Origin: Serilophus lunatus
Taxonomy: Eukaryota; Chordata; Aves; Passeriformes; Eurylaimidae
Length of the DNA stretch: 64,000 nt
Direction of reading: 5' to 3'
Assembly (NCBI GenBank): GCA_013399895.1
Contig: VXBA01005469.1
Location: forward strand, 393,909 to 457,908
Shown here one piece after another: positions 51,651 to 64,000 of this stretch (position 1 is its first letter; every line of letters starts with the position of its first letter). A program made the position numbers and the translations under genes. Below the pieces are notes generated by a model. That model did not search any database and was not told the DNA's origin. It saw only the letters and a program-made list of their open reading frames with translations.

Positions 51651-54600
51651 GAGTGTTGGGAGGATGGGCTGAGTCTCTCCTGGAAGATGGGAATACTTGA
51701 TTTATACTCACCCAATTTATGGCATTTTGAGGTTCAGGCTGGTCCTGGCACATAGAGAAACAGCTGTAGTCTGCTCATTGTGCTGTTGTCCCAAACACGA
51801 ATGTAAGGAAAGGAAAAGTTCCCATCAGCAGAGAGAGAAAATAGGGGTGACTAATGCCAGCTTAATTTTTAATTGATCTATTTTTCTAGTTAGCATAGTC
51901 CATGTCACAGCCAACATCCATGATAAAATATTGGATGGGGCTATAGCATAATATGTGTATTTTATAGCTAAAATAAATATAGTTAATATTGGAAATTCTA
52001 TGCAGAATTTTTAAAACTCCTCGAAACTGATGATGGCTACTTGTAGTTTGAGCTTTGTCTAACGCTATGGAAACGAGATGTATTACAGACCAAGAATTAC
52101 TTGGAGGCAATTTTCAGCAAATCTTTTGGAATTGCAAATGTGGTACATTAGAGAGAATGATTGTCTGCTCCCGTACCATATGCAAATGGGATAAAAAAGT
52201 ATAGCTGAGTGTCTATCCTCTAGCCAGCACTGGTGTCTCTGCTTTGGTTTTACACAAGTTCATCTTTGAGGGCAAAGCATATTTTTCCAAAACTAAGAAG
52301 TGAAGCAGTTTTAAAAGCTTTTTTTGGGTGCTAGAAGTCATGTAATAAGGTATCTTCAAACGAACAAAAAAGGAAAGAAAGAGAGGTTGTTCTGGTGTTT
52401 ATGTCTGTGTGAGAATTGCAGAAGTGTTATCGACTCCATGACTTGGAGCAAAGAGCATCAAGACTTTGTGTTGCACTCCCACGAAATCCTTCAGTCACAG
52501 AGCAACAGGACTCAGGTTCCTCCTCTGAAATAACAGGCAAACCAACAGTGAATTTGGGACAGCAGGGGTGGGATTCAGAGATGTGTGTGGATGAATAGTA
52601 AACTGCTTGGCAATGAGCCTCAATTCACCTCGAGCTGACTACAGAAGGTGGAGGGATGGAGGTGGCACATGGAGCCTGGAGCAGGAGCTACCTGCTGGGT
52701 GTGACAGCCTCTGCTGCTGTGCCTGTTGTGTCAGAGTGAACTGTGGCAGGGCAGAGAAAGGAGGAGGGATGATGATGATGATGGTGATGAGACAGAATGA
52801 CTGCTGTGGAGGATCCAAGGGGAAGAGAGGGTATGGGCTTTATGACTGAGGGTATAGAAACGGTGGTAAGTAATGGCAGACATAGATGCTCTTTCTTCCC
52901 TTAAGTAGGTCGGGAGCTGCAGGGGCCTCAAGCAAGGTGTGCTGTCCATCACCCTGTAAACTCTTCAGGCAGTGTAAAATGTTGCTCTCCAGAAAGCTGT
53001 AGCTGCTGTTGCTTCCTCCTCACGCCTGCCCTCCCGCCATTTGGCACAAGTGCCCAGACAGATGCATTTCACAGCTGCCCTGAGCCCTTCAGGCAATGCT
53101 TTGCCCGGGGCACCAGGGAGTCCTCAGTCCTCTCTGTCTTTCTCATGATGAGCGATTTGCAGGGAATGCTCTGTGGTAGCTTTAATAAGCCCAACATGGG
53201 GAGTAAACACAAATCTTCAGATAGCATTAAACAGGAAATAACCTTTTCTTCTCCACCCCCCCATCTCTCATTCTAGACAAGCCTTCTCAGGATTTTTCTG
53301 CTGATGTCACTTTCTGGTATGGGTTTTGCTGGATGAGATGGGAGAAGGGCAGTGGGAAGGCAGGATCCCAGACAGCTTTTTAGGTACCCTGAATACAGGT
53401 AAGAACAAGCCAGTTCCTTTTCCTTCTGGTGCACAAGCTGGCTTGGGAGTTCTCTCTCTGTCATAGGAGGCCACAGTGAAAGCTGTGCAACTTCAGCTTC
53501 TGTTTTTACGTATTTTTGCCCTGCTGTTGAAGGTTTGGTGCCTTCTATCTTTAGATAGTTTAGTTCCTGATAAGGAGTTTTGTTTCCTTGCCTTTTGTTG
53601 AGAGTTTAAAGCTTTCCTATTTGCCCAATACAAAGACCAGTTTATAGCTTTCTCTGGAGAACCAGATGAGATGGAGAGGCCCTTCTTTGCTGGAGAGAAG
53701 ATAAGTAGGAGTCAAAACTGCCATGAATTTTATCTCATCTATCTTAAAAAACCCCACTCAGCATAAGAGGAAAGTAGATGCCTGTGTTTGTACCAAATTA
53801 CCGATGCTGCAGAGGTTAAAGGAGCATCCAACATATGACAATTAACCACAACAGCTGTAGCTCCAACTCAGTGCATCTTACCTGTAAGGCTTGCACAGTA
53901 ACTTTCCATTGAGGCTACACTTGTGAACTTGCAGGTCTGCAAAGTGCCACCCAAAGTTCAGCAAATTTTAACTGAGTTGCTGAAAGCAGTGTATGTAGGG
54001 GACATGAGAGACGTGGTCCATAAAAAGGCTTCTCCTCTGTGATGGAAATGTAAAGAGGTGGCTGAAAAGAATGGTAACAGCACCCTGAACCTGAACACTG
54101 AGACTTTGCTTGTGACAATAGGTGCTCTGAATGGAAGGTGCTTTTAAAATGGTGCTTTGTAGACAGATAGTCGCCAGCCAGGAGTTTGGGTCACAAGAGC
54201 ATCTGGTTCCAATTAGTGACTTCCTTAGGACTGCCTGGACGACCTCAGCGAGCCACATCATTCTTCCCTGCCTAATTTCCCTATCTGCAATATTGGGGTG
54301 ATCATGCAGTCCTGCTCTGTAAGATGGGTTGCAGCCTGGCTGATCCACAGCAGCGCCTCCCATCGGTGTGTCAGTGTGGCCAGGAGCTGGGAGAGCCACA
54401 GGGTGCTGCGTGTGAGGGTCTGTCTGGGCTGCAGTGAGCACTGTGGTCCAGCTTCCACAGGATATCTGACTGCCCAGGATGTGAGAAAGGAGGTTTACCA
54501 AAGATGTTCTGGGGGATGCTGGTTAACCTCGCTAACTTGGGAGGTGCTGGTTTCCTTTTGACTGGCAGGAGTTGGGCTGCAATTATTGCTCTGGTACACA

Positions 54601-56264
54601 AACTGTGAAAAGCCACAGCCTGCCTCCACTGCACTGGTGCTCACGTGTGTTCCACAGAACACCCCATGCCTGCCTTATCGAGATCTCACAAACCAGAAAT
54701 TCTCAGAAATGCTATGACATAGCACCTTAGCCACTACTCTTCCTGGCTGACAACAGCAGCTGCGGGCTGGAAATGTTTAGAAACACGGGCAACTCTGTGC
54801 CTGTACTTTTCCCTGCTGTGGAAAAGGCCTGCTCTTTGCCAACACCAGCATAGCTCCCTGGGGCATCTTTCCTGTGCTCTCAGAGCTGAGCGTGGCTGGG
54901 ATAGAGATGAGCCCACCCTCTCTCCCTGTTGCCCCTGCACACTGAGACTTGCTAGCTCTGTGTAGAAACAGACAAACAGCAGGGAGGCCAAAACCAGGCT
55001 CACATGGCACACGAAACTTGTAGGACCAGAGAAGAAGCAGGGGGAAACTGAGCTGCTAAGTCAGGAACCACACTGAGCAGGAAAAGCGTGTGCTGCACTG
55101 GATCTCACGGCCCCAGACCTGTGTGCAAAGAGTGTCTGTGTAAGTGGTGTGAAAGACACCAGGATGCTCTTTTTCTTCCTTCAGTATGCAGCAGCAGGAC
55201 TGTGCTGACAGGTCACTGGGATGTTTCTGAAAAGTTTACTTCTTAATTTCCTGGGGATAAGGGCCAAACCTCCTTGCATGTATGTATAGGGACACACAGT
55301 GGGCCTTCGTTTGCTGTCATAGGTCCACTGTCTTATAAATAAACTACAGACACAGTTGGCATATTTCAGCATCCACAGTGATGCTGCAGAGAGGCTTATC
55401 CCAGTTCTTCCAGAAGAAGGGACATTTTATCCCTGCATACACGTATCCCAGGGACTGCACTAGTGGGACAAATGCCAACAATGTGTTGCATTTGAAATGA
55501 AGATTTGAAATTTGAACTGTATAAAGGCCATTTAGGGCCACTCCTAGGAATAAATGCCTTTAGTACTGAAAAGTGTTATCCAGTTGTTTGTGCTCAGTCT
55601 CCTGAATTGCTTCTCATCCTGCCACCTAGCCATTTTGGACTGTCCTCTCTGAATTTATAATACTGTAATGAATAAAACATTGTACAAAAGATCAGTTTTG
55701 CATGCATTTGTTAAGATGATGATTTCTGGAGAGTGTCAGATCTTGAGCAAATGATTACTTAGATGGTAGTAACAAGTTGTCATTCCTGAATATATTTCTA
55801 AGAGCAGCTGTTCCGATACCTTCCTTGGGTAGCTGCACTCTCATGGTGAAAGGGCATATTGTAGTTAATACAGGCTTTTGTGTCTTTACCACTGCTAAGA
55901 CTGGAAGAAGCTTTTCTGTTCATTTATCTGGCTTCTTGTATAAGGCAGATTGATTGCATCATGCCAGCAAACTTGCTTGGACTGCAACACACTTTGCAGT
56001 GGTAGTAATGTCACTGAAATCACTAGAATAAGATGTTGAGTGATCCTAAATCCAGGAACATTGTAGATGATGGAAATCGTCAGCAAGACTGAAATGCACA
56101 AATTTTCAGACAGTTTGGTCTAAGGAGGGAACATTCCTTCAAGCCACAGTTAAAGTGGGTGTCTTTTGTGAGGCTTGGCTGTTGACACGTGCTTACAGGT
56201 GGAAAAGACAAAAGCAGCCTAAGTGAGAACACCTAAGGTTAATGATTTAATGACATGAAGCTGT

Positions 56265-56475
56265 ATTAGGGGAGGTTTAGGTTGGACACTAGAGGTGGTC
56301 ACAGCAGGAAGCCTGCCAGAGTTCTACAGGAGCTTGGATGATGCTACATCATGGTACATTGTGCAATTCTTGGGGTGGCCCTGGGCAGGGCCAGGAGGTG
56401 GATTTGATGTTTCTTGTGGGTCTCTTCCATCTCAGGATATTCTGTGTGTGATTATTGGACATCACAAGGGAATGA
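56265..56475 (+). mobile_element. CR1 LINE 3' end fragment
   Basis: In sense orientation: 'ggggaggtttaggttggac', an internally deleted middle, then 'aggaggtggatttgatgttt', 'gtgggtctcttccatctcag' and 'gatattctgtgtgtgatt' as the 3' terminal repeat-like end. Confidence 0.85.
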
Positions 56476-59400
56476 TTTGTCTTCAAATAACCATCTGAGG
56501 ACTATTCTGTATGATTCATGGTTTGAAAGCTTCCATTTGCCTTTCTTTAGAGAATGATAAAAAAGTTTGTGCAGACGACTGTTTCAATTTCGTATGTAGT
56601 GTGTGTCACTGTTTCTGGATTATTTATTTCCATTGCATAGAGACAAATCAGTGCTCACAGTTTCCACGTAACAGGCTCTAAGGCACTGAGTCAACAGCCC
56701 TGCCCAAACCTTGGCTAAAGCTCTACCTTGAGTGAATGATCCTCATATTTGCACCACTTTCTTCATGTGGGAGTTTTTGCTTTCTTGGCCCTGCATAAGG
56801 CAAAAGGGAAGAGGAGGCAGTACGTGCCCTTCATCACCCAAATGGCTGTATGTGGAAGCCAGCAGTTCCTTGGCATTTTCTTAGCGCAGGGGCAACTTCC
56901 CTTGCAAGGGCTGACATTGATTCTTTCTCATTCCGGCCACTGCCCACAATTCCCTGCCTTGCAAAAAGCTACAGTTGAGGGGAATGTGCCATTGTACAGC
57001 CCTCAGCTACCAGGCAGTACAACCCAGACAGAGCCCAGCTGTTAGTCTTGCAGGTGAGGATGCAAACTCAGGACAGCTCTCACCTCACCAAAAGCCTCCC
57101 CTCCACATATTACCCATATGTCATTCTGATGAAGGTCACATTTGCTGTTCTCTTCACACACTGTGTATCACTGAAGGCCTGTCTTTGTGAGAAATTTAGA
57201 GGTTTGAATTAACAATTCTCCTGTCACTTCTCATAGTGAAGGTCCTGAGTGGTCTGACTCCTATGCAAATGCCATTTTTTACGACCTAAGTTTTGTACCA
57301 GAGATGGTACAAACTGTCAGATGGGCTACAAATCTACTTTTTGGTGAAGAACATGCTAAGTGTATTTATAGTCTTCCTTTTCTAGTAGATCAAATAACAA
57401 TATGTGGTTTTTTTTTTAGATAAGCCTCAGGCATGAATGTTTATTGGCTCATCGTTAAGTTGAAGACTTAAGAGTTGGGAACAGCTGCATGTTGTCTCTT
57501 GAGATGTTGCCTTCAGATGTGTGGGTGTTTGTCACCTGTACATGGAAATAAAAGTATGATAACTTACATTCCCTGTGAGGACACTGCATAGTGCATTACA
57601 AAGAACAGAAGACTGAAAGAGAGAACAAGCCACAAAAGCAAGTGTACATAACTACAGTGCTTTGTGGCTTTTGCAGTGGAAACAGTGCCACAGAGCTAGC
57701 AGTGGCTGCACAGGAACAGCCTTTTGTCAGAGTTGTCCTCAGCCCTCTGCTCTGTGTGTCAGAAGATGGAGACCTCTAGCAAAGCAGTGGGCTAGACAGG
57801 GGGCAACATCCTCAGCTGACAGGTCCCACTGAAGGCAGGTCCAGCATCACTGTACTGGGAGACATCTACTTTTCTATCAGTGCCCTGGTTTTGTAGTTGG
57901 CTTTTGTTCAGCCCAGAGGTGTTGCTTCCTGTGTGAGGGGTAGGAGAGAGGGTGTCTGCATTGAGCAGAAGAATGTGAAAGCACAGTTATCTGCCAGCCT
58001 GGCAGACCTCGCCATGTCCTGCTCAGCACAGCCTGGGTGGGTGTCTGGGCTGCTGCACAGCAGTGGGCAACAGCTCCCTGTGCCTGTCCCTCTACCTTGG
58101 AGGGCATCACTGCCTGGTGTGAGGGGCTGCTCTGCCAGTGCCCTGCTATAGCTGTTTTCAGGATGTGCATCCCATGCCACATTACTAAGGTACATGCTGG
58201 CCTCCAGAGCTCCTCTGTGGCAGTAGCCCAAGGCTGCTGTGCTCTCCAGAGATACCTTCAGACAATTTCTCCTTAATGCCTTCTCTTGAAGCTTTCCTTG
58301 GAGGGAAACAGAGACATCAGTGCATGGGCTTGCAGTGCTTCCTTCCCAGTAACATCCAGAAAATCCCTTCCTTCTTCTAAAATGGGGATCAAAGCCCAGT
58401 CAGAACTGCAGCACGACATTGTCTTGGTCCCCAAGAAAGAGAGGGCAAAGCTGGCAGGATACTGCCAGTCCCCCACTTCTCATGTGGCAGGAGGACTGAA
58501 GCTACAGACATGGGCTATTTTCTCCTTGTTCAGCTGGGTCTGATGGTGCAGGAGGATTCTGATGCTGGTTAGGAAAGGGTCTGCTCAGTGGAAGGGACCA
58601 TGCACATGCCGGGATCTCACGGGGAATCCTTCCTGCAGCTGAGTGGTGTGTCCCTTTGCAGGCTTGGCTTTTGTTACCCAAATTCTCTAAGCAGCTTGCT
58701 TTGGTATTAGACACCCAAGTACTTAGAACTATCAAGGCCAGATGTCACTACTGTGATATACAGTGAGCAGGAGATATCACCTACTGAGCCCTCACCACTT
58801 CTCTTGAGTGCCTCTCCACTGCTAACAGTTAGCTCATTTTTGGACAGACCTTTTATATCCTTCAGAAGTGGTTTCTTTCTCCTGCCTACCTGTTGCTCTG
58901 ATGGAAACAAGGCTGTTTTTGTGTGCAGTACCTGGTCTCCTGGAGCATAGGGGCTTTCAGCCTGACTCATTTCAGCTGCCATTTTACAAGAGCGTGCGTG
59001 GGCATGACAAACTGAATAACTGGAAGCAGTGGCCTTCGTTGTGAATACTGGGAATTATTTTTTACACTTTGTTCTACTGCTGTGGAGCTTTCCCTCTCTT
59101 TTCTCTCACCTTCACACACACACACACGTATGCACAGGTCTTTCCATTTGTATTTAATTTGTACCAATTCCAGTTTCTGCCTGCGGCTGCACAGCAGGCA
59201 GCACCCCGTGAGCAGGATGGCCCTGATCAGGCTCTGTGTGTGCTCAGAGCAGGACAGCTCCTGCTCCGTCCTCTTTGCTGCAGTCCGAGCGTGTGGCAAA
59301 CAGAAAACGCACAGGGGTGCACTGCAGGCGTGGCTCCGAGGGGTGTTGTGCTGAGGAAGAAGAGAGTTGAGCAGAGTGTGGGCAGTGGTTTCAGCAGTGG

Positions 59401-62400
59401 GCAGTGGTTTTCACTCTGCTTGATGGATCAAGCAAAAAAAACCCCAAAAACAAAAGGCAGGAAAGATCTAGGTTGCTGTCTTTGTCCACAGTCATTTAGG
59501 GACTTGGGCTAGAAGCAGATGTGTCCAAGACATCATCACAACCTGCCTGGCTGGGGAGATACCTGGGCATGGTAGCCCCTGCCCTCAACCTGCTTTTTGC
59601 CACAGACTGTGGAGATCAGACACAGAAATGTCATCTTGTTCCTGTTGCTTCCTCTCTCCTTTTGTGTGTGCTTCCTTTGTGCATTCTTTGTAAGGAAATA
59701 ACAAAAAGAAGGAAGAAAAGCCAGGCTACAGGCAGCAATACTGTGACTTTAGTGCATTTTACCTCAGACAATTTTTTTTCCCTTTGTGCAAAAGGGGTGT
59801 TTTTTACCTCATTAGTACTTGTTAAAAATGATGAAACTGGAGAAAAGGAGATGTCTTACAAGACCTTCCTTGAACTTCAGGGAAGAAGAATGGCATGAAC
59901 GAACAAGAAAAATGTATCTAGTATTACACATCTCCAAGGCCACAGCTTTTTTTCCTCTCTTCTTTCTTGGCCTACATCTGTGAGAAACAGCTGAAAGATT
60001 TCAGTGGCCACTGCAGCAGAGGAATCGTGCTGAGGAGGATAACACCGAAAATCCTCACCACTCAATCTGTTTCTTATTGGAATAAGGAATAAAGATTGCA
60101 TGATCTTCTCTGGTTTTGGACCCAGCTCCCATGCCTCCTCACAGCTGCTTTCCTCATCCTCTTTCCCACACCAGCCAGCTTCAAGGGCTGGTTTATGGCT
60201 GGATCCAAGGCAGTGTCCTCATATTCTTCCATGCTCATCCCTCTCTCACAGCTTGCCCAAATGGCTGGCCTGCTTGCACGATGGGTGTCTTTGTGGCACT
60301 GGCCCCATAGATCAGAAGCTGATGCAAAGCTGATCCTGGTGGTTTCCAAGAGGAGTGTGTCTCCTTTGTAAGCATTGCCCAACAGCCAGCAGCCACCTGG
60401 GCCTCACAGGGGGTCTGGAACTTGCTTTCCCCCTGCTGCTGCTGAGACTACAGGGGGGAAGAAGGATTCCCATAGCTCCAACACCCCAAAAATGCATCCA
60501 TCCCACTAGGATGGTGGCACGTGGATGCTGGGGCCCATCTGGTCATCCAGCTGGGTGAGCAAACATCTGGGGCATTTCTGCCACAGAAATGTGCATTTGC
60601 TTTGTTGCTGTGTGCTGTCCCCACCCTGACAAAACCCCGTGTTGAGAAGCACTTCTGCCCATGTTTCTTTGTGCGTGTGCTAGAAAGAAGAAGTGCTGGG
60701 GTGAGAGCTGGAGAAGGGGAGGAGGGCACAAGGGCTGTACTGACACGTCGCACAGCTACTCGCTCAGAGCAGAAAATCCTTTCACCTGCCAGGAGCTGTC
60801 AGTAGACAAGGCTACACTGGGCATTTTTGGCCCTGAAAATGAACTTTAGGAGGATTTTCCTAGTCAAATGCTTGCTGCTTTTATTTCCCAGTGTAAAATG
60901 TGAGTTTTTCTTACCCTTCTTTGCTCTTTGGGGCTAGCATTAAAGTTGCATTTTAAGCCATTTACAACTTGGTGGGCTGTTACTGATAAGAAACTATTTC
61001 CACTTTTTCAATGAGTGAAGACATCTGGGTTACTGCTATTAGTATTTGATTTAATTTTGATTTTCAGCCGGGGGGAGGGCAGGACCTGAGTTTCCTATTG
61101 TAGTTATAATAATAAGCTGTAAAGAGTTTTAGTTTTAAGTTAATGAGCCTTAATTTGACACATGTATAATGAGAAATGTCAGCATGCAGTTTTCTTTCTG
61201 CCCTCGAGGTAGCTTGTACTACATTAGAGATCCACTGTTCACTGTGCATTATCGCATGTAATTTCCTTTTCTTATCAAAGATGTGCAAATCTTTGGAAAG
61301 TGCAATTTATATTCTTCCATAAATATTAACAAAAAGAGTGATATATTTCAGTGTCTTCAGTGGAGCTGAAGTCTAAGATGCAAAAACAGTAAGAAAATAC
61401 ATATATCTTTTATATTTTGCATATTATTGTTCTCATTATTTTTTAAAATATTAATCTAAAAAACCTTAATTAAGGTGTTAACTCATAGATTAGAGAAGGT
61501 TATAAGAGATGGATACAGTACCAGCATGCATGAATTTTTGTTTTCTCTGTTTCACTCCACTACAGATGGTATGTATGGCCATTTAATGCTTTGGTTTTCC
61601 ATCAGAATAAAATTAATAGATAAATAAGGATTTTTTTTTCTTATTCTACATGATACATAAAACATCTTCCCAAGCAGAAATGGTGATTATTCCTTTGAAT
61701 GGAAAACTTATTTCAAAGATTTCCTTCTCTAACGTTACTACGGGAACTTTTCCTTTTAACCCTTTCTTGTGGCTGTGAGTGAGCTCTAGGCTCTTGGTTC
61801 AGGTCTTTCTGTCCCTGGGAGCACATTTCAGTTGGTGTGTTTTAGCAGAAATGTTGTTTCATTAGCTCAACGGATTTTTAGTGTCATATGTGTGGGATAC
61901 TAAGCTTTCCACTATAGGCAACAGGTAAACCTCTAGGGATGTGTCTAGGTGATCTCTTCATAGAGATGTACTTGAATTATCTTTGTAAATTTGGATTACT
62001 TTACTTTCAGAGAGGAAATATAAGTGGTATCTGTGGTATCTGTAGTATCTTTTATACAAAGAAATCCTATTAGTAGCTCTAAATACTTGTTCCTGATGGG
62101 GCAGAAACAAGTATGAGAGTTCAAATATTTGGGTATAATCTGTAGTGTCATCTGTGTGGGGCATAGCTGCTTCCAAGGCTGTTTAGTTGACAGCTTGATT
62201 TCAGGATATGTCATTAGATATGTCAAATACCTTGTAAGAAAGGCAATACTGAAAGAACAGCCTCTCTTTAGACTGGGGGTGAACGTGCTCAGAAGCACTC
62301 CAACATCAGTGTTCTTGTTGCAGAGGCACACTCTTTTAGTTCTTGGATTATCTCTAGTATTGTTAGTTTAATGGGGTAAACACTGCATTTCAGTTTCCCC

Positions 62401-63703
62401 TTTGTGGTGCAGTTTTATCATTATCCTAGATACCAGGAATAAAGGTCTGGAATAAAGATATGCATAAACATAGTTTTCCTCTCTGTGGGAAAAAAGTGCT
62501 TAAAATATATGAAATTAGAGCAGAGCCAGCTCCTCATGACAATTGGCTTCATCCTGCAAATTGAGGAGGAATGAGTATCAGAAAACAACAAATGAAACAA
62601 GCCATGGCCATGAGCACGTGTTTGACTATCAGTGAGTTTATCCTGCCTGACACTTGCACACGTTTCTACCTTCTCCTGCGTATTTTCCACCTGCCTCAGG
62701 GGTAGGGACAGTACCTCACTTGAAATGACCCCTCAACAAACTTTGCATTGAGGTCCTGGCTCGCCAGAGACGGGCCCTGCAGGGGCTGTGTGTGAAGCAG
62801 CCTGGGGGGAGCAGGCACAGCCCAAAGAGCATGTCATCCCCTCTGGTAGTAGTGCCACTGATGTTCAACATCCTTGGCTTGCCTGAATATCCTCATTGGC
62901 AGCCACACGTTTAAGTGCTGCTCAGTGCTGGTACCACCTTTGGGAAGCTCCTGCTCTTAATTGTTCTGGAGAAGGCAGCTGTCAACAAAGGAGACCCGTG
63001 AAGAGAAAGATTTTTTGGCCTTTGCTTATCTCTTAATGTCTCCAGCACCCCATCAGTTCACAGGATGCAAGTAGCTGTTTGTTTCTTCCTGCCTTACTTG
63101 CCCCAATTCCTGTTCCAGAAAAATCAAGTGGATATATTCCAGTGGGGCAGGGTGTCTGGAATAGAGGAGAGGGCATTGCAGTGGGTCTGCCTTCAGTTCA
63201 GGGCATCACACTTGCTTGACACGTGCTGTTCTTATTGTCATTACTGCTACCACTGTTGTTGCTGAACTGATCTTACTGTCCAGGGACACTACTAGTCTGT
63301 GTTCTTGCTGTCTGCAATAACTTTTGCAGTGATGGGCCTATGCCATGTGCAAAACATGCTAAGGTGACCTTATTTTCAGTGAGGGGTTCAGGGTTAAATA
63401 CATGGACAGCCGTGAGGCTTGGCATCCAGAGTCACTCCAAGTAAGTCAGCCACAATGTAAGGTCAGCTTTTGAAAGCTGGACTCTTCCTTGCCTTTCAGA
63501 AGTAAATTGGATGCTGACAGTTATCTAATAAACAATCAAGAGGTGCTTTGGAGCAGGGGAAGAAGATGCCATCAGTAATGCAGAAAGGCTTAGGCAACTT
63601 GGGGAGAGGGGGACATAGCAAATGGCTGATCACTGTAGCTGCTGAGCATGGCAATGAGGGCTGCTGGAGACCAGTGATGGGCTGGTTGTGCTTCCCTTCA
63701 CAG

Positions 63704-64000
63704 GTTCTGGCACCCACTGGATTTACAAGGCAGTGAATGAGACGGCTCTTCTCAGCATCACTACTCCCGGGAGCCTATATGAAGCAAAATGGAAGAAAAA
63801 TGGACAAAGTTTGGTTCAGGTCAAAAATAATAAAGTTAAGTACTATGTGAAAAAAGACCAGTGCAGGTGTACAATACTCCGAAATGGGACTCTACAAATA
63901 GAGCATGTGGTGAGAGAGGACAGTGGGAACTACACAGTGACTGTGTATCAGCAGGATGGAAAACTGAAGGCGGAAGAACACACAGTGTTTTTTATTCAGG
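63704..64000 (+). CDS. CD2-like T-cell surface receptor, V-domain exon (partial gene)
   Basis: The acceptor is 'gtgcttcccttcacag', and the exon opens with two bases of a split codon. It stays open to the last base of the window, where it has reached phase 1 again, so the exon may end at or near the edge. The 98 complete codons form the membrane-distal V-type domain of a CD2-family receptor. The match to CD2 is good: a leucine/isoleucine-rich first strand, a W in EAKWKKNG aligned to the KWEK of CD2, the key NGTLQIEH followed by REDSGNYTV, and a final strand ending VFFIQ. CD2 is the T-cell and NK-cell adhesion receptor that binds CD58 or CD48. A Cys-Arg-Cys at 63862-63870 is unusual. Exon 1 was not found, and the C2, transmembrane and proline-rich tail exons lie outside the window. 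Confidence 0.75.

Larger units (their letters stand above)
48661..63703. other. Intergenic DNA between the CD58-like and CD2-like genes
   Basis: About 15 kb with two CR1 fragments (51243-51650 and 56265-56475) and no gene that I can support. The signal-peptide exon of the CD2-like gene should lie on the plus strand within this stretch. A leader-like frame at 63065 (MQVAVCFFLPYLPQF...) was considered, but it has no GT donor in the needed phase. No other candidate was convincing. There is no trace of IGSF3, which lies between CD58 and CD2 in humans. Confidence 0.45.

Noticed and set aside
62020..62055. Three imperfect copies of 'gtggtatct'
   Set aside because: Too short and too diverged to call a minisatellite.
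63065..63265. Hydrophobic leader-like frame as exon 1 of the CD2-like gene
   Set aside because: It starts well (MQVAVCFFLPYL), but no GT donor in phase 1 follows the hydrophobic stretch, so it cannot join the exon at 63704 in a standard way.
1..64000. CRISPR arrays, tRNA or rRNA genes, prokaryotic operons
   Set aside because: No regularly spaced direct repeats, no tRNA-like cloverleaf or rRNA core was noticed, and the gene structure is spliced vertebrate type.

Overview
The window looks like nuclear DNA from a bird, or at least a sauropsid. It carries several truncated CR1 retrotransposon copies whose internal text and 3' ends I recognise, a degraded class I-like endogenous retrovirus, a KRAB-type C2H2 zinc-finger locus, and spliced immunoglobulin-superfamily genes with standard GT/AG introns. 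There are no operons, prokaryotic signals or CRISPR arrays. All gene models below were read by eye from splice sites and reading frames. No alignment was run.

Layout. Positions 1-7.7 kb are intergenic apart from one CR1 remnant. From 7.74 to 9.16 kb, minus strand, lies a decaying KRAB-type zinc-finger gene: a KRAB-B-like exon plus a large GC-rich terminal exon with seven finger repeats, most of them missing a zinc ligand. From 11.7 to 13.5 kb lies a CpG-rich stretch with a short minisatellite and a 351-base pure pyrimidine tract. From 13.5 to 36 kb the DNA is intergenic, with five CR1 fragments, two ATGG microsatellites and, at 28.2-30 kb, the retroviral remnant.

From 36.15 to 46.35 kb, plus strand, I can assemble a complete six-exon gene in which every intron is phase 1. 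It encodes a 334-residue type I membrane protein: signal peptide, V-type Ig domain, C2-type Ig domain with the CD2-family double-disulfide cysteine pattern, one transmembrane helix, and a tyrosine-free cytoplasmic tail of about 104 residues. Its best match from memory is CD58 (LFA-3), within the CD2 family. Intron 3 carries a 20-bp GC-rich minisatellite interrupted by a 564-base assembly gap.

From 46.4 to 63.7 kb the DNA is intergenic with two CR1 fragments. The window ends inside the V-domain exon (63704-64000) of a second CD2-family gene on the same strand, most like CD2 itself. In mammals CD2 on T cells binds CD58 on partner cells, and the two genes lie in the same chromosomal neighbourhood. 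Here a CD58-like gene and a CD2-like gene are about 17 kb apart, so this end of the window is probably a compact receptor-ligand locus.
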